In this document: positions 8,985 to 17,643 of the stretch, one piece after another | Numbering within the stretch: position 1 is the first letter of the stretch | Layout: every line of letters begins with the position of its first letter | From: an uncultured Lachnospiraceae bacterium | GTDB taxonomy: Bacteria > Bacillota > Clostridia > Lachnospirales > Lachnospiraceae | Assembly (NCBI GenBank): GCA_910586585.1 | Contig: CAJUKA010000009.1 | Span: 27,877 to 91,876 of the forward strand | Direction of reading: 5' to 3' | DNA length: 64,000 nt | The notes under the pieces: model-generated | Databases searched by the model: none | The model's input: only the letters and a program-made list of their open reading frames with translations | What the model was told of the DNA's origin: nothing | Program-made: the position numbers and the translations under genes

Positions 8985-10286
8985 TATTTCATCAGCATCA
9001 AAATTGTCTGCTTCTTCTGTCGAAGGTTCTTCAGGAGCAGGAAGGTGCAGAACTACTGTTTCGATACGATTTTTTTCGACTTTTTTGGCAGTTAAGGTAA
9101 TGCCGTCCTTGGTGACAACAGATTCGCCCTCTTTTGGAAAGCGGTCTAGCAGTTCAATCATAATCCCGCCAATAGAATCATAATCTTCGGAGTCAAGTTT
9201 TGTCTCAAGCGCATCATTGATATCATCTAGTTTCATCCGTCCGCTGACTTTGTATTCGTTTTCACCGATTTTTTTCAAGAGCTCGGCTTCATCTGCGTCG
9301 AATTCATCGCGAATTTCTCCCACAAGCTCCTCCAAAAGATCCTCTACAGTAATCATACCAACTGTAGCCCCGTACTCATTTAAGACAAATGCGACATTGG
9401 AGGTAATCAAACGCATTTCTATAAGAAGATCCGCGGTTTTTTTGTACTCATAGGTATAATAGCCTTCACGCATAATATCACGTATTTTAAAATGTTGGGT
9501 ATCATTTATTAAGAGAAAATCTTTGACAATAACAATCCCAATAATATTGTCTATTTCATTTTCATAAACAGGAATTCGCGTATACATAGATTCCCGAAAG
9601 ATTGCTAACAGTTCCTTGTAAGTAGCATTTACATCCACAGTTGTCATATCAATGCGCGGAATCATAATATCTTTTGCCACAGAATCGCCAAATTCAAACA
9701 CATTATATATGAGTTTCTTTTCTTCTTGCTCAATGACACCGTCTTCATGGCTGACATCCACATAAGTTTTGAGCTCATTTTCTGTCATAATGGCGCGGCA
9801 TGAAGAATCAATGTGCAGAATACCAAGAAACAGCCCCGATATCTTATCAATAATAAATATAATGGGGGTAAGTAACTGCATCAATAAATAGATAACCCTT
9901 GAATATGCCAGAGACAGTTTTTCATTGTTGCACATAGCCCAGGTTTTGGGAACAATCTCACCAAAAACCAGAACAAACATCGTAAGAATTCCGGTACCAA
10001 TACCAACAGCAGCATTTCCCCAGACGCGAATAACAAGAGAAGTCATAAGAGAGGAAGCGCTGATATTAACGATATTGTTTCCGATAAGTATCGCACTGAT
10101 AAGTTTACTTTTGTTGTCGAGAATTTTTTGAAGCGTCAGAATTCTTCGGGTGGGATTTTCATCTACAAGAGCGCGAACCTTGACACTACTGAGAGTAGTT
10201 AGGGCAGTTTCGGCAGATGAGAAAAAACCAGATAATATGAGAAGAACGACTAGAATAACGATTTGTATGGCACCAGGGGTATCCAA
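8979..10286 (-). CDS. CNNM/CorC-type membrane protein with CBS pair (hemolysin C family)
   Basis: The family is linked to magnesium and other cation efflux. The 435 residues contain an N-terminal DUF21/CNNM membrane domain with four hydrophobic segments (SGFFSSAETAL at the start), a CBS pair (MIPRIDMTTVDV; NEYGATVGMITVEDLLEELVGEI) and a C-terminal CorC/HlyC domain, followed by an acidic tail. The start is TTG, supported by AAAGGAGTGA seven bases upstream. It is single and divergent from the small membrane protein gene at 10415. Confidence 0.93.
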   Translation of the reverse strand: MDTPGAIQIVILVVLLILSGFFSSAETALTTLSSVKVRALVDENPTRRILTLQKILDNKSKLISAILIGNNIVNISASSLMTSLVIRVWGNAAVGIGTGILTMFVLVFGEIVPKTWAMCNNEKLSLAYSRVIYLLMQLLTPIIFIIDKISGLFLGILHIDSSCRAIMTENELKTYVDVSHEDGVIEQEEKKLIYNVFEFGDSVAKDIMIPRIDMTTVDVNATYKELLAIFRESMYTRIPVYENEIDNIIGIVIVKDFLLINDTQHFKIRDIMREGYYTYEYKKTADLLIEMRLITSNVAFVLNEYGATVGMITVEDLLEELVGEIRDEFDADEAELLKKIGENEYKVSGRMKLDDINDALETKLDSEDYDSIGGIMIELLDRFPKEGESVVTKDGITLTAKKVEKNRIETVVLHLPAPEEPSTEEADNFDADEIK

Positions 10287-10348
10287 AGTAAAATCACTCC
10301 TTTAAAAATTGTTTGATGCGACGCCCTGTATGGCATAGCATATTTATT

Positions 10349-10357
10349 AGTATATCA
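10349..10357 (-). promoter_or_regulatory. Extended -10 promoter for the CNNM gene
   Basis: On the minus strand TGATATACT forms an extended -10. The best -35, TTAACA, is at a wide 19-bp spacing including the TG element. The position about 60 bp upstream of the start fits. Confidence 0.45.
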
Positions 10358-10414
10358 GCATAAATTATAACAGTGTTAATGAAATAATACAAGATAAAAA
10401 TGGAGGTAGTGATT

Positions 10415-10786
10415 GTGAAAAATGCATTAAGTACTGAGCGGTTGGTGGCTTTATTAAAATGTCTTATGGCGGCGTATTTGATAACGGGGGTGCTGCTTCT
10501 TCTGGTGGCAGGTCTGCTGTACAAGTTTTCTCTTGGTGAAAAGGTTATTGATATCAGTATTATTGTAATTTATTGTATCTCGTCGCTTTTAGCTGGCCTT
10601 TTTTTCTCAAAAGGTGCGTCTAGCCGAAGATTCATATGGGGGATGTTTGCAGGGGCGGCGTACTTTGCTGTTATTTGTGCAGTATCTGCAGTTGTAGAGC
10701 CTGATTTTGCACCCATAAGTAATTCCAGCATTACAACATTGCTGATTTGTCTTGGTAGTGGAATGCTAGGAGGAATGATGGGATAA
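10415..10786 (+). CDS. Small four-helix membrane protein, TIGR04086-like
   Basis: About 123 residues with four hydrophobic segments, ending SGMLGGMMG. The arrangement of a hydrophobic first helix (LLKCLMAAYLITG) and Gly-rich end resembles the TIGR04086 membrane family found in many Clostridia; its function is unknown. GTG 10415 is preferred because GGAGG (10402-10406) lies 8 bases before it and overlaps the ATG at 10400. It is divergent from the CNNM gene. Confidence 0.7.
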   Translation: MKNALSTERLVALLKCLMAAYLITGVLLLLVAGLLYKFSLGEKVIDISIIVIYCISSLLAGLFFSKGASSRRFIWGMFAGAAYFAVICAVSAVVEPDFAPISNSSITTLLICLGSGMLGGMMG

Positions 10787-10848
10787 AACAGGTTTACATA
10801 ATATGGATGAAAATATTTTGTAAAAAAACTTTATTTTTTGTCAGGATA

Positions 10849-10857
10849 TGTTATACT
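10849..10857 (+). promoter_or_regulatory. Extended -10 promoter of the lysozyme gene
   Basis: TG-T-TATACT at 10849-10857 is a good extended -10 with a weak T-rich -35. The leader then holds an 8-bp hairpin, AAAACAGA (10879-10886) with TCTGTTTT (10894-10901), of unknown role. Confidence 0.55.
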
Positions 10858-10933
10858 GACTAAGACATGCGACACACCAAAACAGAAGACTTATCTGTTT
10901 TGAATGAAAGTACAAGGAGAGGAGTAAGACAAT

Positions 10934-11965
10934 ATGAAGTATTCGTTACACAAAAGAGCAGCAAAAGTAAAAGCACTTCTGATGGCACTAATTATAGTAT
11001 GTTCTGTATCTGTTCCGCAGCTTACGGCAAAAGCTGCCCCTAATGAAGTAGCACAGGCGGCGCTGGGAATTGATGTATCACGTTATCAGGGACAGATTAA
11101 CTGGGACATGGTAGCAGCATCCGGTGTACAGTTTGCGATTGTACGGGTTGGATATCGTACACAGAGTACAGGTGTTTTGAATGAAGATCCTTATGCAAGG
11201 TATAATCTTCAGGAGGCACAGAGGGTAGGTATCAAAACAGGAGCTTATTTTTTCTCCGCTGCGGTCAATGAGGCTGAGGCAGTTGAAGAAGCGCTTTTTA
11301 CAGCGAATTTGATTGATAAGTACAAGATAACATTTCCTGTGGCTTATGACTGTGAAGGATTTCGCAACCAAACCAGCAGACAGTATGGATTGGATAAATC
11401 AGTGCGGACAGCACTTGCGGTAAAATTTCTTGATACCATAGCGGCAAGAGGCTATACGCCAATGTTTTATGCATCAAAAAATGAGATGACAGACAGCAAA
11501 GACTGGGATATGAATATTTTGAATAAATATAAAGTATGGGTATCGCAGTATCCCACCGATCCATTTCCGATCACTCCTGCAAGCAGCTATACGGGTGTGC
11601 AGGCAATGTGGCAGTATACAAGCAAAGCGCTGATTCCAGGAATCAATGGCAATGTCGATATGAATGTATCTTATTTTAATTATGATGGGATTGCAGAACC
11701 CAAAGATCCAAGCGGCGCACCAGTGGTAAGTGCGGCGGCAGCAGCAAATGTTCAATATATTGAGGTCAATGAGGTGGTAACGCCTAATACATTGGTAAAT
11801 CTCAGAACGGTGCCCAGCACAGACGACCCGGCGACCATTGTTGTTCCAATTAATCCAGGGGATATGGTATTCCGCACAGGAATAGGAAATAATGGCTGGT
11901 CCAAGATACTGTTGAATGGGCAGACATTGTATGCCTATACATCTTATTTGCAAAAGGTTCTATAA
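10934..11965 (+). CDS. Secreted GH25 muramidase (lysozyme) with C-terminal SH3-like domain
   Basis: Hydrolyses the MurNAc-GlcNAc bond of peptidoglycan. A signal peptide covers roughly residues 1-35 (cleavage near AKA-AP). The GH25 domain begins GIDVSRYQGQINW (Asp47) and holds the catalytic DxE as AYDCEG (Asp139, Glu141), with VDMN near the domain end. The last ~70 residues resemble a bacterial SH3 repeat (VNLRTVPSTDDPATI, GWSKILLNGQTLYAYTSYL), which usually binds the cell wall. AGGAGAGGAG precedes the ATG. It is monocistronic by appearance and precedes the SCIFF gene, which has its own promoter. Confidence 0.95.
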   Translation: MKYSLHKRAAKVKALLMALIIVCSVSVPQLTAKAAPNEVAQAALGIDVSRYQGQINWDMVAASGVQFAIVRVGYRTQSTGVLNEDPYARYNLQEAQRVGIKTGAYFFSAAVNEAEAVEEALFTANLIDKYKITFPVAYDCEGFRNQTSRQYGLDKSVRTALAVKFLDTIAARGYTPMFYASKNEMTDSKDWDMNILNKYKVWVSQYPTDPFPITPASSYTGVQAMWQYTSKALIPGINGNVDMNVSYFNYDGIAEPKDPSGAPVVSAAAAANVQYIEVNEVVTPNTLVNLRTVPSTDDPATIVVPINPGDMVFRTGIGNNGWSKILLNGQTLYAYTSYLQKVL

Positions 11966-12003
11966 GGAAAAATAAAAAAGTACTTTTCTAATGAAAAAAA
12001 ATA

Positions 12004-12012
12004 TGATATACT
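12004..12012 (+). promoter_or_regulatory. Extended -10 promoter of the SCIFF gene
   Basis: TG-A-TATACT at 12004-12012, 36 bases before the ATG. No good -35 is visible; an A/T-rich tract precedes it. Confidence 0.5.
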
Positions 12013-12047
12013 ACTTTACATTATAAAACTTCAAGGAGGCAATTAAG

Positions 12048-12191
12048 ATGAAGCACATTAAGACATTAACTACCAAAGATTACAAAGAATCTGTGAAAAA
12101 GGGTGGCTGCGGAGAGTGCCAGACATCTTGCCAGTCAGCATGCAAGACATCCTGCACAGTTGGAAATCAGAGCTGCGAAAATACAAAATAG
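12048..12191 (+). CDS. scfA: SCIFF peptide: six-cysteine ribosomal peptide precursor
   Basis: A 47-residue peptide starting MKHIKTL, with Cys at 21, 24, 28, 32, 36 and 43. The block GGCGECQTSCQSACKTSC is the hallmark of SCIFF (six cysteines in forty-five residues), a peptide found across Clostridia that is converted to a thioether-containing product by its radical-SAM partner. The N-terminal ~19 residues act as leader. AAGGAGG lies 8-9 bases before the ATG. The maturase gene follows after a hairpin. The biological role of SCIFF is still unknown, and it is encoded as a single core peptide here. Confidence 0.97.
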   Translation: MKHIKTLTTKDYKESVKKGGCGECQTSCQSACKTSCTVGNQSCENTK

Positions 12192-12253
12192 GTATTGAGG
12201 CAGAATGGCATTGTAGTTTGCCAAAAAGGTTTCACAATAGAAGAAGTGTAGAC

Positions 12254-12290
12254 AAGCAGCGATTCTCATCAAAATCGCTGCTTGCTTTGT
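12254..12290 (+). terminator. Hairpin between SCIFF peptide and maturase genes
   Basis: An 11-bp stem, AAGCAGCGATT (12254-12264) with AATCGCTGCTT (12273-12283), has an 8-base loop. Only a weak T-rich run follows, so it probably limits but does not block read-through. That would keep the peptide in excess of its enzyme. Confidence 0.65.
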
Positions 12291-12352
12291 GCACATGGAC
12301 ATAGTAATACAGAGAATGCATAGATGAAAGTGACAGGAAGGAACAGATTAAA

Positions 12353-13735
12353 TTGATACATCAGTATAAGAATAATGGATACAACATTGTACTTGACGTC
12401 AATAGTGGTTCTGTACATGTGGTTGATGATATGGTATATGATGTAATTGCCTGTATTGAAGAGGATAACCTTGAAAATATAGATAAAATTACCATGTATC
12501 AGCATTTAAAAAAGAAATTTACAGACAGGACAGAGGACTTATCTGAGATTGTCGATGAGATATATGAGTTAAAAGAAAATGGAATGCTCTTTTCAGAGGA
12601 TATTTATGAAAAGAGTATTGAAGCTTTTAAAAATCGTGAGACAGTAGTGAAAGCACTTTGTTTACATATTGCCCATGACTGCAACCTCAAATGCAAATAT
12701 TGTTTTGCAGAGGAAGGGGAGTATCATGGGCGGCGTGCGTTGATGAGTTATGAGGTGGGGAAAAAGGCACTTGATTTTTTGGTGAAGAATTCAGGCAGCC
12801 GTGTCAATCTTGAGGTGGATTTTTTTGGCGGCGAGCCGCTTATGAACTTTCAGGTAGTAAAAGATCTGGTAGCATATGGCAGAAGTCTTGAAGAACCATA
12901 TCACAAAAAGTTCCGCTTTACGCTTACAACAAATGGAGTGCTTTTAAATGACGATATCATAGCATTTGCGAATCAGGAAATGTCCAATGTTGTACTCAGC
13001 GTAGACGGGAGAAAAGAGGTTCATGACAGAATGCGTCCGCTTGCCGGCGGACAGGGCAGCTATGATTTGGTGATTCCCAAATTCAAAAAAGTTGCTGAGA
13101 GCAGAAACCAGACAAATTATTATGTGCGTGGGACATTTACGCATTTTAATAAGGATTTTGCCGCAGATGTCTGTCACCTGGCGGATATGGGGTTTGAGCA
13201 GATATCAGTAGAACCAGTAGTAGCTCCTGAATCTGATGCGTATGCTCTTGTTGAAGCAGATATTCCTCAAATTTTAGAAGAGTATGACAAACTTGCTGTT
13301 GAGCTAATCAAAAGACATAAAGAGGGAAAGGGATTTCAGTTCTTTCATTTTATGATAGACTTGAAAGGAGGCCCATGTGTTTACAAAAGATTGTCGGGCT
13401 GTGGTTCAGGGACAGAGTATTTGGCTGTGACACCATGGGGAGATTTGTATCCATGCCATCAATTTGTTGGACAAGAAGCGTTTTTGATGGGGAATGTGGA
13501 TGAAGGAATAACTCGTACTGACATTCGTGAACAATTTAAGGCATGTAATGTATATTCAAAGGAAAAATGTAGGAATTGCTTTGCAAAGTTCTATTGCAGT
13601 GGGGGCTGTGCAGCAAATTCTTATCATTTTCATGGAAATATCAATGATGCGTATGACCTAGGTTGTACGCTTCAGCGAAAACGTGTTGAATGTGCGATCA
13701 TGATAAAAGCTGCTTTGTCTAATGAAGAGGCATGA
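12353..13735 (+). CDS. scfB: SCIFF maturase, radical SAM/SPASM thioether synthase
   Basis: Forms Cys-to-alpha-carbon thioether links in the SCIFF peptide, as shown for the Clostridium thermocellum homologue CteB. The 460 residues start with an IHQYKNNGYNIVLDV recognition region. The radical SAM motif CxxxCxxC is at Cys110, 114 and 117 (HDCNLKCKYC). The C-terminal SPASM/twitch domain shows CGSGTEYLAVTPWGDLYPC, then CNVYSKEKCRNC and YCSGGC, ligands for two auxiliary Fe-S clusters. The likely start is TTG 12353 with AGGAAGGA about 12 bases upstream. It is followed 29 bp later by secDF, a neighbour seen in other Clostridia. Confidence 0.95.
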   Translation: MIHQYKNNGYNIVLDVNSGSVHVVDDMVYDVIACIEEDNLENIDKITMYQHLKKKFTDRTEDLSEIVDEIYELKENGMLFSEDIYEKSIEAFKNRETVVKALCLHIAHDCNLKCKYCFAEEGEYHGRRALMSYEVGKKALDFLVKNSGSRVNLEVDFFGGEPLMNFQVVKDLVAYGRSLEEPYHKKFRFTLTTNGVLLNDDIIAFANQEMSNVVLSVDGRKEVHDRMRPLAGGQGSYDLVIPKFKKVAESRNQTNYYVRGTFTHFNKDFAADVCHLADMGFEQISVEPVVAPESDAYALVEADIPQILEEYDKLAVELIKRHKEGKGFQFFHFMIDLKGGPCVYKRLSGCGSGTEYLAVTPWGDLYPCHQFVGQEAFLMGNVDEGITRTDIREQFKACNVYSKEKCRNCFAKFYCSGGCAANSYHFHGNINDAYDLGCTLQRKRVECAIMIKAALSNEEA

Positions 13736-13764
13736 GCAAAAGAAAGTAAAGGAGTAAACAGGCA

Positions 13765-16008
13765 ATGAAAAAGAACAAAGGTATTATTACTCTGATTGTT
13801 ACCATGTTTATTATTGTAGCATTGGGATATGTAGCAATTTGGGGAATTGGTACAGAAAAGGCAGGCGCCGCATCAGAGATTAAGAAAGGACTTGATCTTG
13901 CAGGCGGTGTAAGTATTACATATCAGGTGGTGGGAGACGAAAAGCCATCGACGGAAGATATGAGTGATACCATTTATAAGCTGCAAAGAAGAGTAGAGGT
14001 TTACAGTACAGAGGCACAGGTTTATCAGGAAGGAAATGACCGTATCAATATTGAAATTCCTGGAGTATCTGATGCAAACACGATTCTTGAGGATTTAGGA
14101 AGACCAGGTGCACTGTATTTTATTGCACAGACAGATGCTGATGGAAATGAGAACTATTCCTACACGGGAAGCGGAGCTACTGGCTACTCCCTAAACAAAA
14201 CAATTGAAGAGTTACAGGAAAATGGGGGAATAGTACTTGAGGGTACAGATGTTGCTTCTGCACAGGGAGGATCTGCAAGTGATTCTCTGGGAAACAGCCA
14301 GTTTGTAGTTGATCTTACCTTCACAAAAGAAGGCACTGCAAAATTTGGCGAGGCAACAACAAAGGCATTTGCCAATGGACAGTCAATCGGTATCTATTAT
14401 GATCAGGACTTTATCAGTGTGCCAGATGTAAGAGCAGCACTAACAGACGGTAAGGCCCAGATTACAGGAATGGGAAGTTTTGAGGAGGCAGATAAGCTTG
14501 CAAGCCAGATTCGTATTGGTGGTTTGAAGCTGGAACTGGAAGAGCTTCGTTCGAATGTGGTAGGTGCACAGCTTGGTGAGGAAGCAGTCAGCACCAGTTT
14601 GAAAGCTGCATTGATTGGTTTGACTGTCATTGCAATATTTATGATTGTAGTATATCGGATTCCTGGGCTTGCGTCTGTCATTGCACTAGTGATCTATACG
14701 ATTTTAATTGTTCTTTGCCTGAATATGTTTGAGATTACACTTACTTTGCCAGGTATCGCTGGTATTATTCTTTCTATTGGTATGGCAGTAGATGCGAATG
14801 TTATCATATTCGCCCGTATCCGAGAAGAACTGACAGAAGGAAGAACTGTGAAAGGTTCTATTGATACTGGTTTCAAGAAAGCACTCTCAGCCATTGTAGA
14901 TGGTAATGTGACAACGTTGATTGCCGCACTTGTGCTGGCGCTTAAGGGGTCAGGCACTGTCAAGGGATTTGCTTATACCCTTGCACTTGGTATTGTACTT
15001 TCTATGTTTACTGCGCTGTTTGTTACCAGATTGATTCTTAAGTCATTTTTTGCGCTTGGGTTAAAGGATGTTAAATACTATGGAACAAACAAAGAGAAAG
15101 CGACAATTAGCTTCCTTGGCAAGAAGAACATGTTCTTTGCAGGTTCTATTGCAGTGATTGTTCTTGGATTTGTATTTATGGGAATAAATGGCGCCTCTAC
15201 AGGAAAGGCGTTAAATTACAGCCTTGACTTTGTGGGTGGTACATCTACCAATGTTACTTTTAATGAGGATATGGACCTTGCCTCAATTGATGCAACGGTT
15301 GTTCCTGTATTTACATCTGTAACAGGTGATGGAGCAGTACAGGTACAAAAAGTAGCTGGATCAAATGAAGTTATTTTCAAGACAAGAGAACTTAATGTGG
15401 ACGAGAGACAGCAATTAGGAGATGCATTGGTTGAAAATTTCGGAGTAAATAAAGAGCTTATCACGGCTGAAACCATCAGTTCAACTATCAGTTCAGAGAT
15501 GAAGAGCGATGCAGTGATTGCAGTGGTTATAGCAACTATCTGTATGCTGATTTATATTTGGTTCCGGTTTAAAGACATTCGCTTTGCAGCTAGTTCTGTC
15601 GCAGCGCTATTGCATGATGTGCTTGTTGTACTTGCTTTTTATGCAATTGCGAAAGTATCTGTGGGCAGTACGTTTATTGCATGTATGCTTACGATTGTAG
15701 GTTATTCTATTAATGCAACAATTGTTATTTTTGACCGTATCCGAGAAAATTTTGCTGCAATGCAGAAAAAAGATGTGCTTGAAGAACTTGTCAACAGAAG
15801 TATCAGCCAGACACTTTCAAGAAGTATCTTTACTTCTTTGACAACATTTATTATGGTAGCTGCATTGTATGTTCTTGGTGTTACATCAATCAAGGAGTTT
15901 GCATTACCACTTATGGTAGGTATTGTATGCGGTACATATTCTTCTGTATGCATTACAGGTGCGCTTTGGTATGTACTTAGAACAAAAATCCAAAAGGCAG
16001 CAAAATAG
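13765..16008 (+). CDS. secDF: Fused protein-export membrane protein SecDF
   Basis: SecDF uses the proton gradient to help pull exported proteins through SecYEG. The 747 residues combine SecD (about 1-435) and SecF (about 445-747) in one chain. Each half has one N-terminal membrane helix, an external domain and five further helices. Typical sequences include KKGLDLAGGVSITYQV, GIILSIGMAVDANVIIFARIREEL in SecD, and YSLDFVGGTSTNVTF with IVGYSINATIVIFDRIREN in SecF. AAGGAG precedes the start. It may be co-transcribed with the SCIFF maturase; a clear terminator follows. Confidence 0.97.
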   Translation: MKKNKGIITLIVTMFIIVALGYVAIWGIGTEKAGAASEIKKGLDLAGGVSITYQVVGDEKPSTEDMSDTIYKLQRRVEVYSTEAQVYQEGNDRINIEIPGVSDANTILEDLGRPGALYFIAQTDADGNENYSYTGSGATGYSLNKTIEELQENGGIVLEGTDVASAQGGSASDSLGNSQFVVDLTFTKEGTAKFGEATTKAFANGQSIGIYYDQDFISVPDVRAALTDGKAQITGMGSFEEADKLASQIRIGGLKLELEELRSNVVGAQLGEEAVSTSLKAALIGLTVIAIFMIVVYRIPGLASVIALVIYTILIVLCLNMFEITLTLPGIAGIILSIGMAVDANVIIFARIREELTEGRTVKGSIDTGFKKALSAIVDGNVTTLIAALVLALKGSGTVKGFAYTLALGIVLSMFTALFVTRLILKSFFALGLKDVKYYGTNKEKATISFLGKKNMFFAGSIAVIVLGFVFMGINGASTGKALNYSLDFVGGTSTNVTFNEDMDLASIDATVVPVFTSVTGDGAVQVQKVAGSNEVIFKTRELNVDERQQLGDALVENFGVNKELITAETISSTISSEMKSDAVIAVVIATICMLIYIWFRFKDIRFAASSVAALLHDVLVVLAFYAIAKVSVGSTFIACMLTIVGYSINATIVIFDRIRENFAAMQKKDVLEELVNRSISQTLSRSIFTSLTTFIMVAALYVLGVTSIKEFALPLMVGIVCGTYSSVCITGALWYVLRTKIQKAAK

Positions 16009-16045
16009 AGTTGTTTGTAACAGTTGTTTCATAAAAAATATCACA

Positions 16046-16080
16046 GGCTGCAGCAAATATTGCTGCAGCCTTAATATATT
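16046..16080 (+). terminator. Terminator after secDF
   Basis: A perfect 11-bp stem, GGCTGCAGCAA (16046-16056) with TTGCTGCAGCC (16060-16070), is closed by ATA and followed by TTAATATATT. Confidence 0.82.
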
Positions 16081-16106
16081 CTAGGTCTTATTGAACAGGA
16101 GGGTAT

Positions 16107-16820
16107 ATGAATACAACATTTCAAAAAAAGTATGGAATATCAGCGGCTGTTTTGAAATATATAGCAGTGGCAACGATGCTGGTGGATCATTTTGCATTGG
16201 CAGTTTACAGACAGACACAAGGTTATAACCCTGCTGTTTATCATGCAATGAGAAAAATTGGCCGTATTGCATTCCCGATTTATTGCTTTTTGCTTGTGGA
16301 AGGATTTTTTCATACCAAAAATGTATCAAAGTACATTAGAAACTGCTTTCTTTTTGCAGTGATTTCTGAGATTCCTTTTAATATGGCGGTTTTTGGGAAG
16401 GTGATATATCCAAATGGACAGAATGTATATTTTACACTTACAATAGGATTATGTGCCCTAGTGATTCTGGATAGATTTCGATATCACTATAAAATAAACA
16501 ATATTTTGCTGCAAATGATTGTGATTGGTAGTTCTGCACTTCTTGGGGAGCTATTGGAGGTGGATTATCACTGGAAAGGTGTCTTATTTATTATCATGTT
16601 TTATTATATCAGAAATATGCAGAAACCGATTCAAATGATTGTGGGAATTTGTGCGTTTGCGTATGAGGTTACAGCGCCTTTGGCATTGATTCCGATTCAT
16701 TTATATAATGGTTTGCGCGGAAAACAACGGAAATATTTATTTTATGCGATTTATCCGGTGCATTTATTGATATTTGGGCTGATCAGACTATATCTGAATG
16801 GAACTTTGTATCTGAATTAG
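16107..16820 (+). CDS. TraX-family membrane protein (predicted acetyltransferase-like)
   Basis: About 237 residues with seven to eight hydrophobic segments. The start SAAVLKYIAVATMLVDHFA and the R-K-I-G-R-I-A-FPIYCFLLVEGFFHT block are typical of TraX. F-plasmid TraX acetylates pilin, while chromosomal copies in Firmicutes are uncharacterised. No conjugation gene is nearby, so a pilin role is unlikely here. AGGAGG lies before ATG 16107. It precedes the thioesterase gene by about 60 bp. Confidence 0.88.
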   Translation: MNTTFQKKYGISAAVLKYIAVATMLVDHFALAVYRQTQGYNPAVYHAMRKIGRIAFPIYCFLLVEGFFHTKNVSKYIRNCFLFAVISEIPFNMAVFGKVIYPNGQNVYFTLTIGLCALVILDRFRYHYKINNILLQMIVIGSSALLGELLEVDYHWKGVLFIIMFYYIRNMQKPIQMIVGICAFAYEVTAPLALIPIHLYNGLRGKQRKYLFYAIYPVHLLIFGLIRLYLNGTLYLN

Positions 16821-16883
16821 TATTTTTGAGGTCAACCACGAAAAACTGAAGTGGAAAATGGCAAAACGAAAGGAAAGGAAGCA

Positions 16884-17612
16884 ATGTATACATATGAGAT
16901 AAATGCAGGTTATAGTATCATGGACGAAACACTTCATATGACAATACCTGCAATGCTGAACTGTTTTCAGGATGCTGCAATTTTTGAGGCTGAGAACAGT
17001 AAAATAACCGTTGAATATCTGTATAACAGAAATATTGCATGGTTGTTAAATTCCTGGCAGATTGTGATAGACAGACGGCCAAGACTGAATGAGCGGATAA
17101 AAATAAGGACAGCACCCTATGATTTTAAAGGTTTTTTGGGATATCGGAATTTTACTATTACAGGTGAAGCGGGGGAGGTGTTTGTCAAAGCGTCATCTAT
17201 CTGGACACTGATTGATACCAACAGGCTTTGTCCTTCCAAGCCGACACAAGAATTAATCGACGGATATGAACTGGGCAAAAAACTAGACATGGAATATGCA
17301 CCACGAAAAATTGCACTTCTTGGCAGTGGAGAAGAACAAGGGTGCTTTACTGTCAGAAAATACCAGATTGATTCCAACCAGCACATGAACAATGTGGAAT
17401 ATGTAAAACTTGCGATGGAAACATTGCCCCAACAGGCTGTGATAAAAGAGCTTCGGGCAGAGTATAAAAAAGCGGCTCATTTTGGCGATCAGGTGAAGGC
17501 AATTGTCATTGCAACAGATGATAAACACCAGGTAGTGCTGAATGATACAGAAGATGAGACTTTTGCAATTGTAGAGTTCCGTTTTGCGGCTGGCAACAGT
17601 GCGCAATGGTGA
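16884..17612 (+). CDS. Acyl-ACP thioesterase
   Basis: Releases fatty acids from acyl carrier protein. The 242-residue protein has two tandem hot-dog folds. The N-terminal half carries NRNIAWLLNSWQIVI, and the second half DSNQHMNNVEYVKLAMETL, which matches the conserved N-x-H-x-N-N active-site segment of plant FatA/FatB and bacterial relatives. ATG 16884 follows AAAGGAAAGG closely and is preferred over an in-frame ATG at 16851 with no ribosome site. The recJ gene starts 31 bp downstream, so the genes are probably co-transcribed. Confidence 0.9.
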   Translation: MYTYEINAGYSIMDETLHMTIPAMLNCFQDAAIFEAENSKITVEYLYNRNIAWLLNSWQIVIDRRPRLNERIKIRTAPYDFKGFLGYRNFTITGEAGEVFVKASSIWTLIDTNRLCPSKPTQELIDGYELGKKLDMEYAPRKIALLGSGEEQGCFTVRKYQIDSNQHMNNVEYVKLAMETLPQQAVIKELRAEYKKAAHFGDQVKAIVIATDDKHQVVLNDTEDETFAIVEFRFAAGNSAQW

Positions 17613-17643
17613 CAATACCGTTTTTGAGAATAGGAGGATCTAT

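Noticed and set aside
14184..15953. Several minus-strand open frames inside secDF
   Set aside because: They are Ser/Thr/Pro-rich antisense frames caused by codon bias, without ribosome sites.
16107..16820. Conjugation-related region suggested by the TraX-like gene
   Set aside because: No relaxase, coupling protein, integrase or other transfer genes are near; TraX homologues are common on Firmicute chromosomes.
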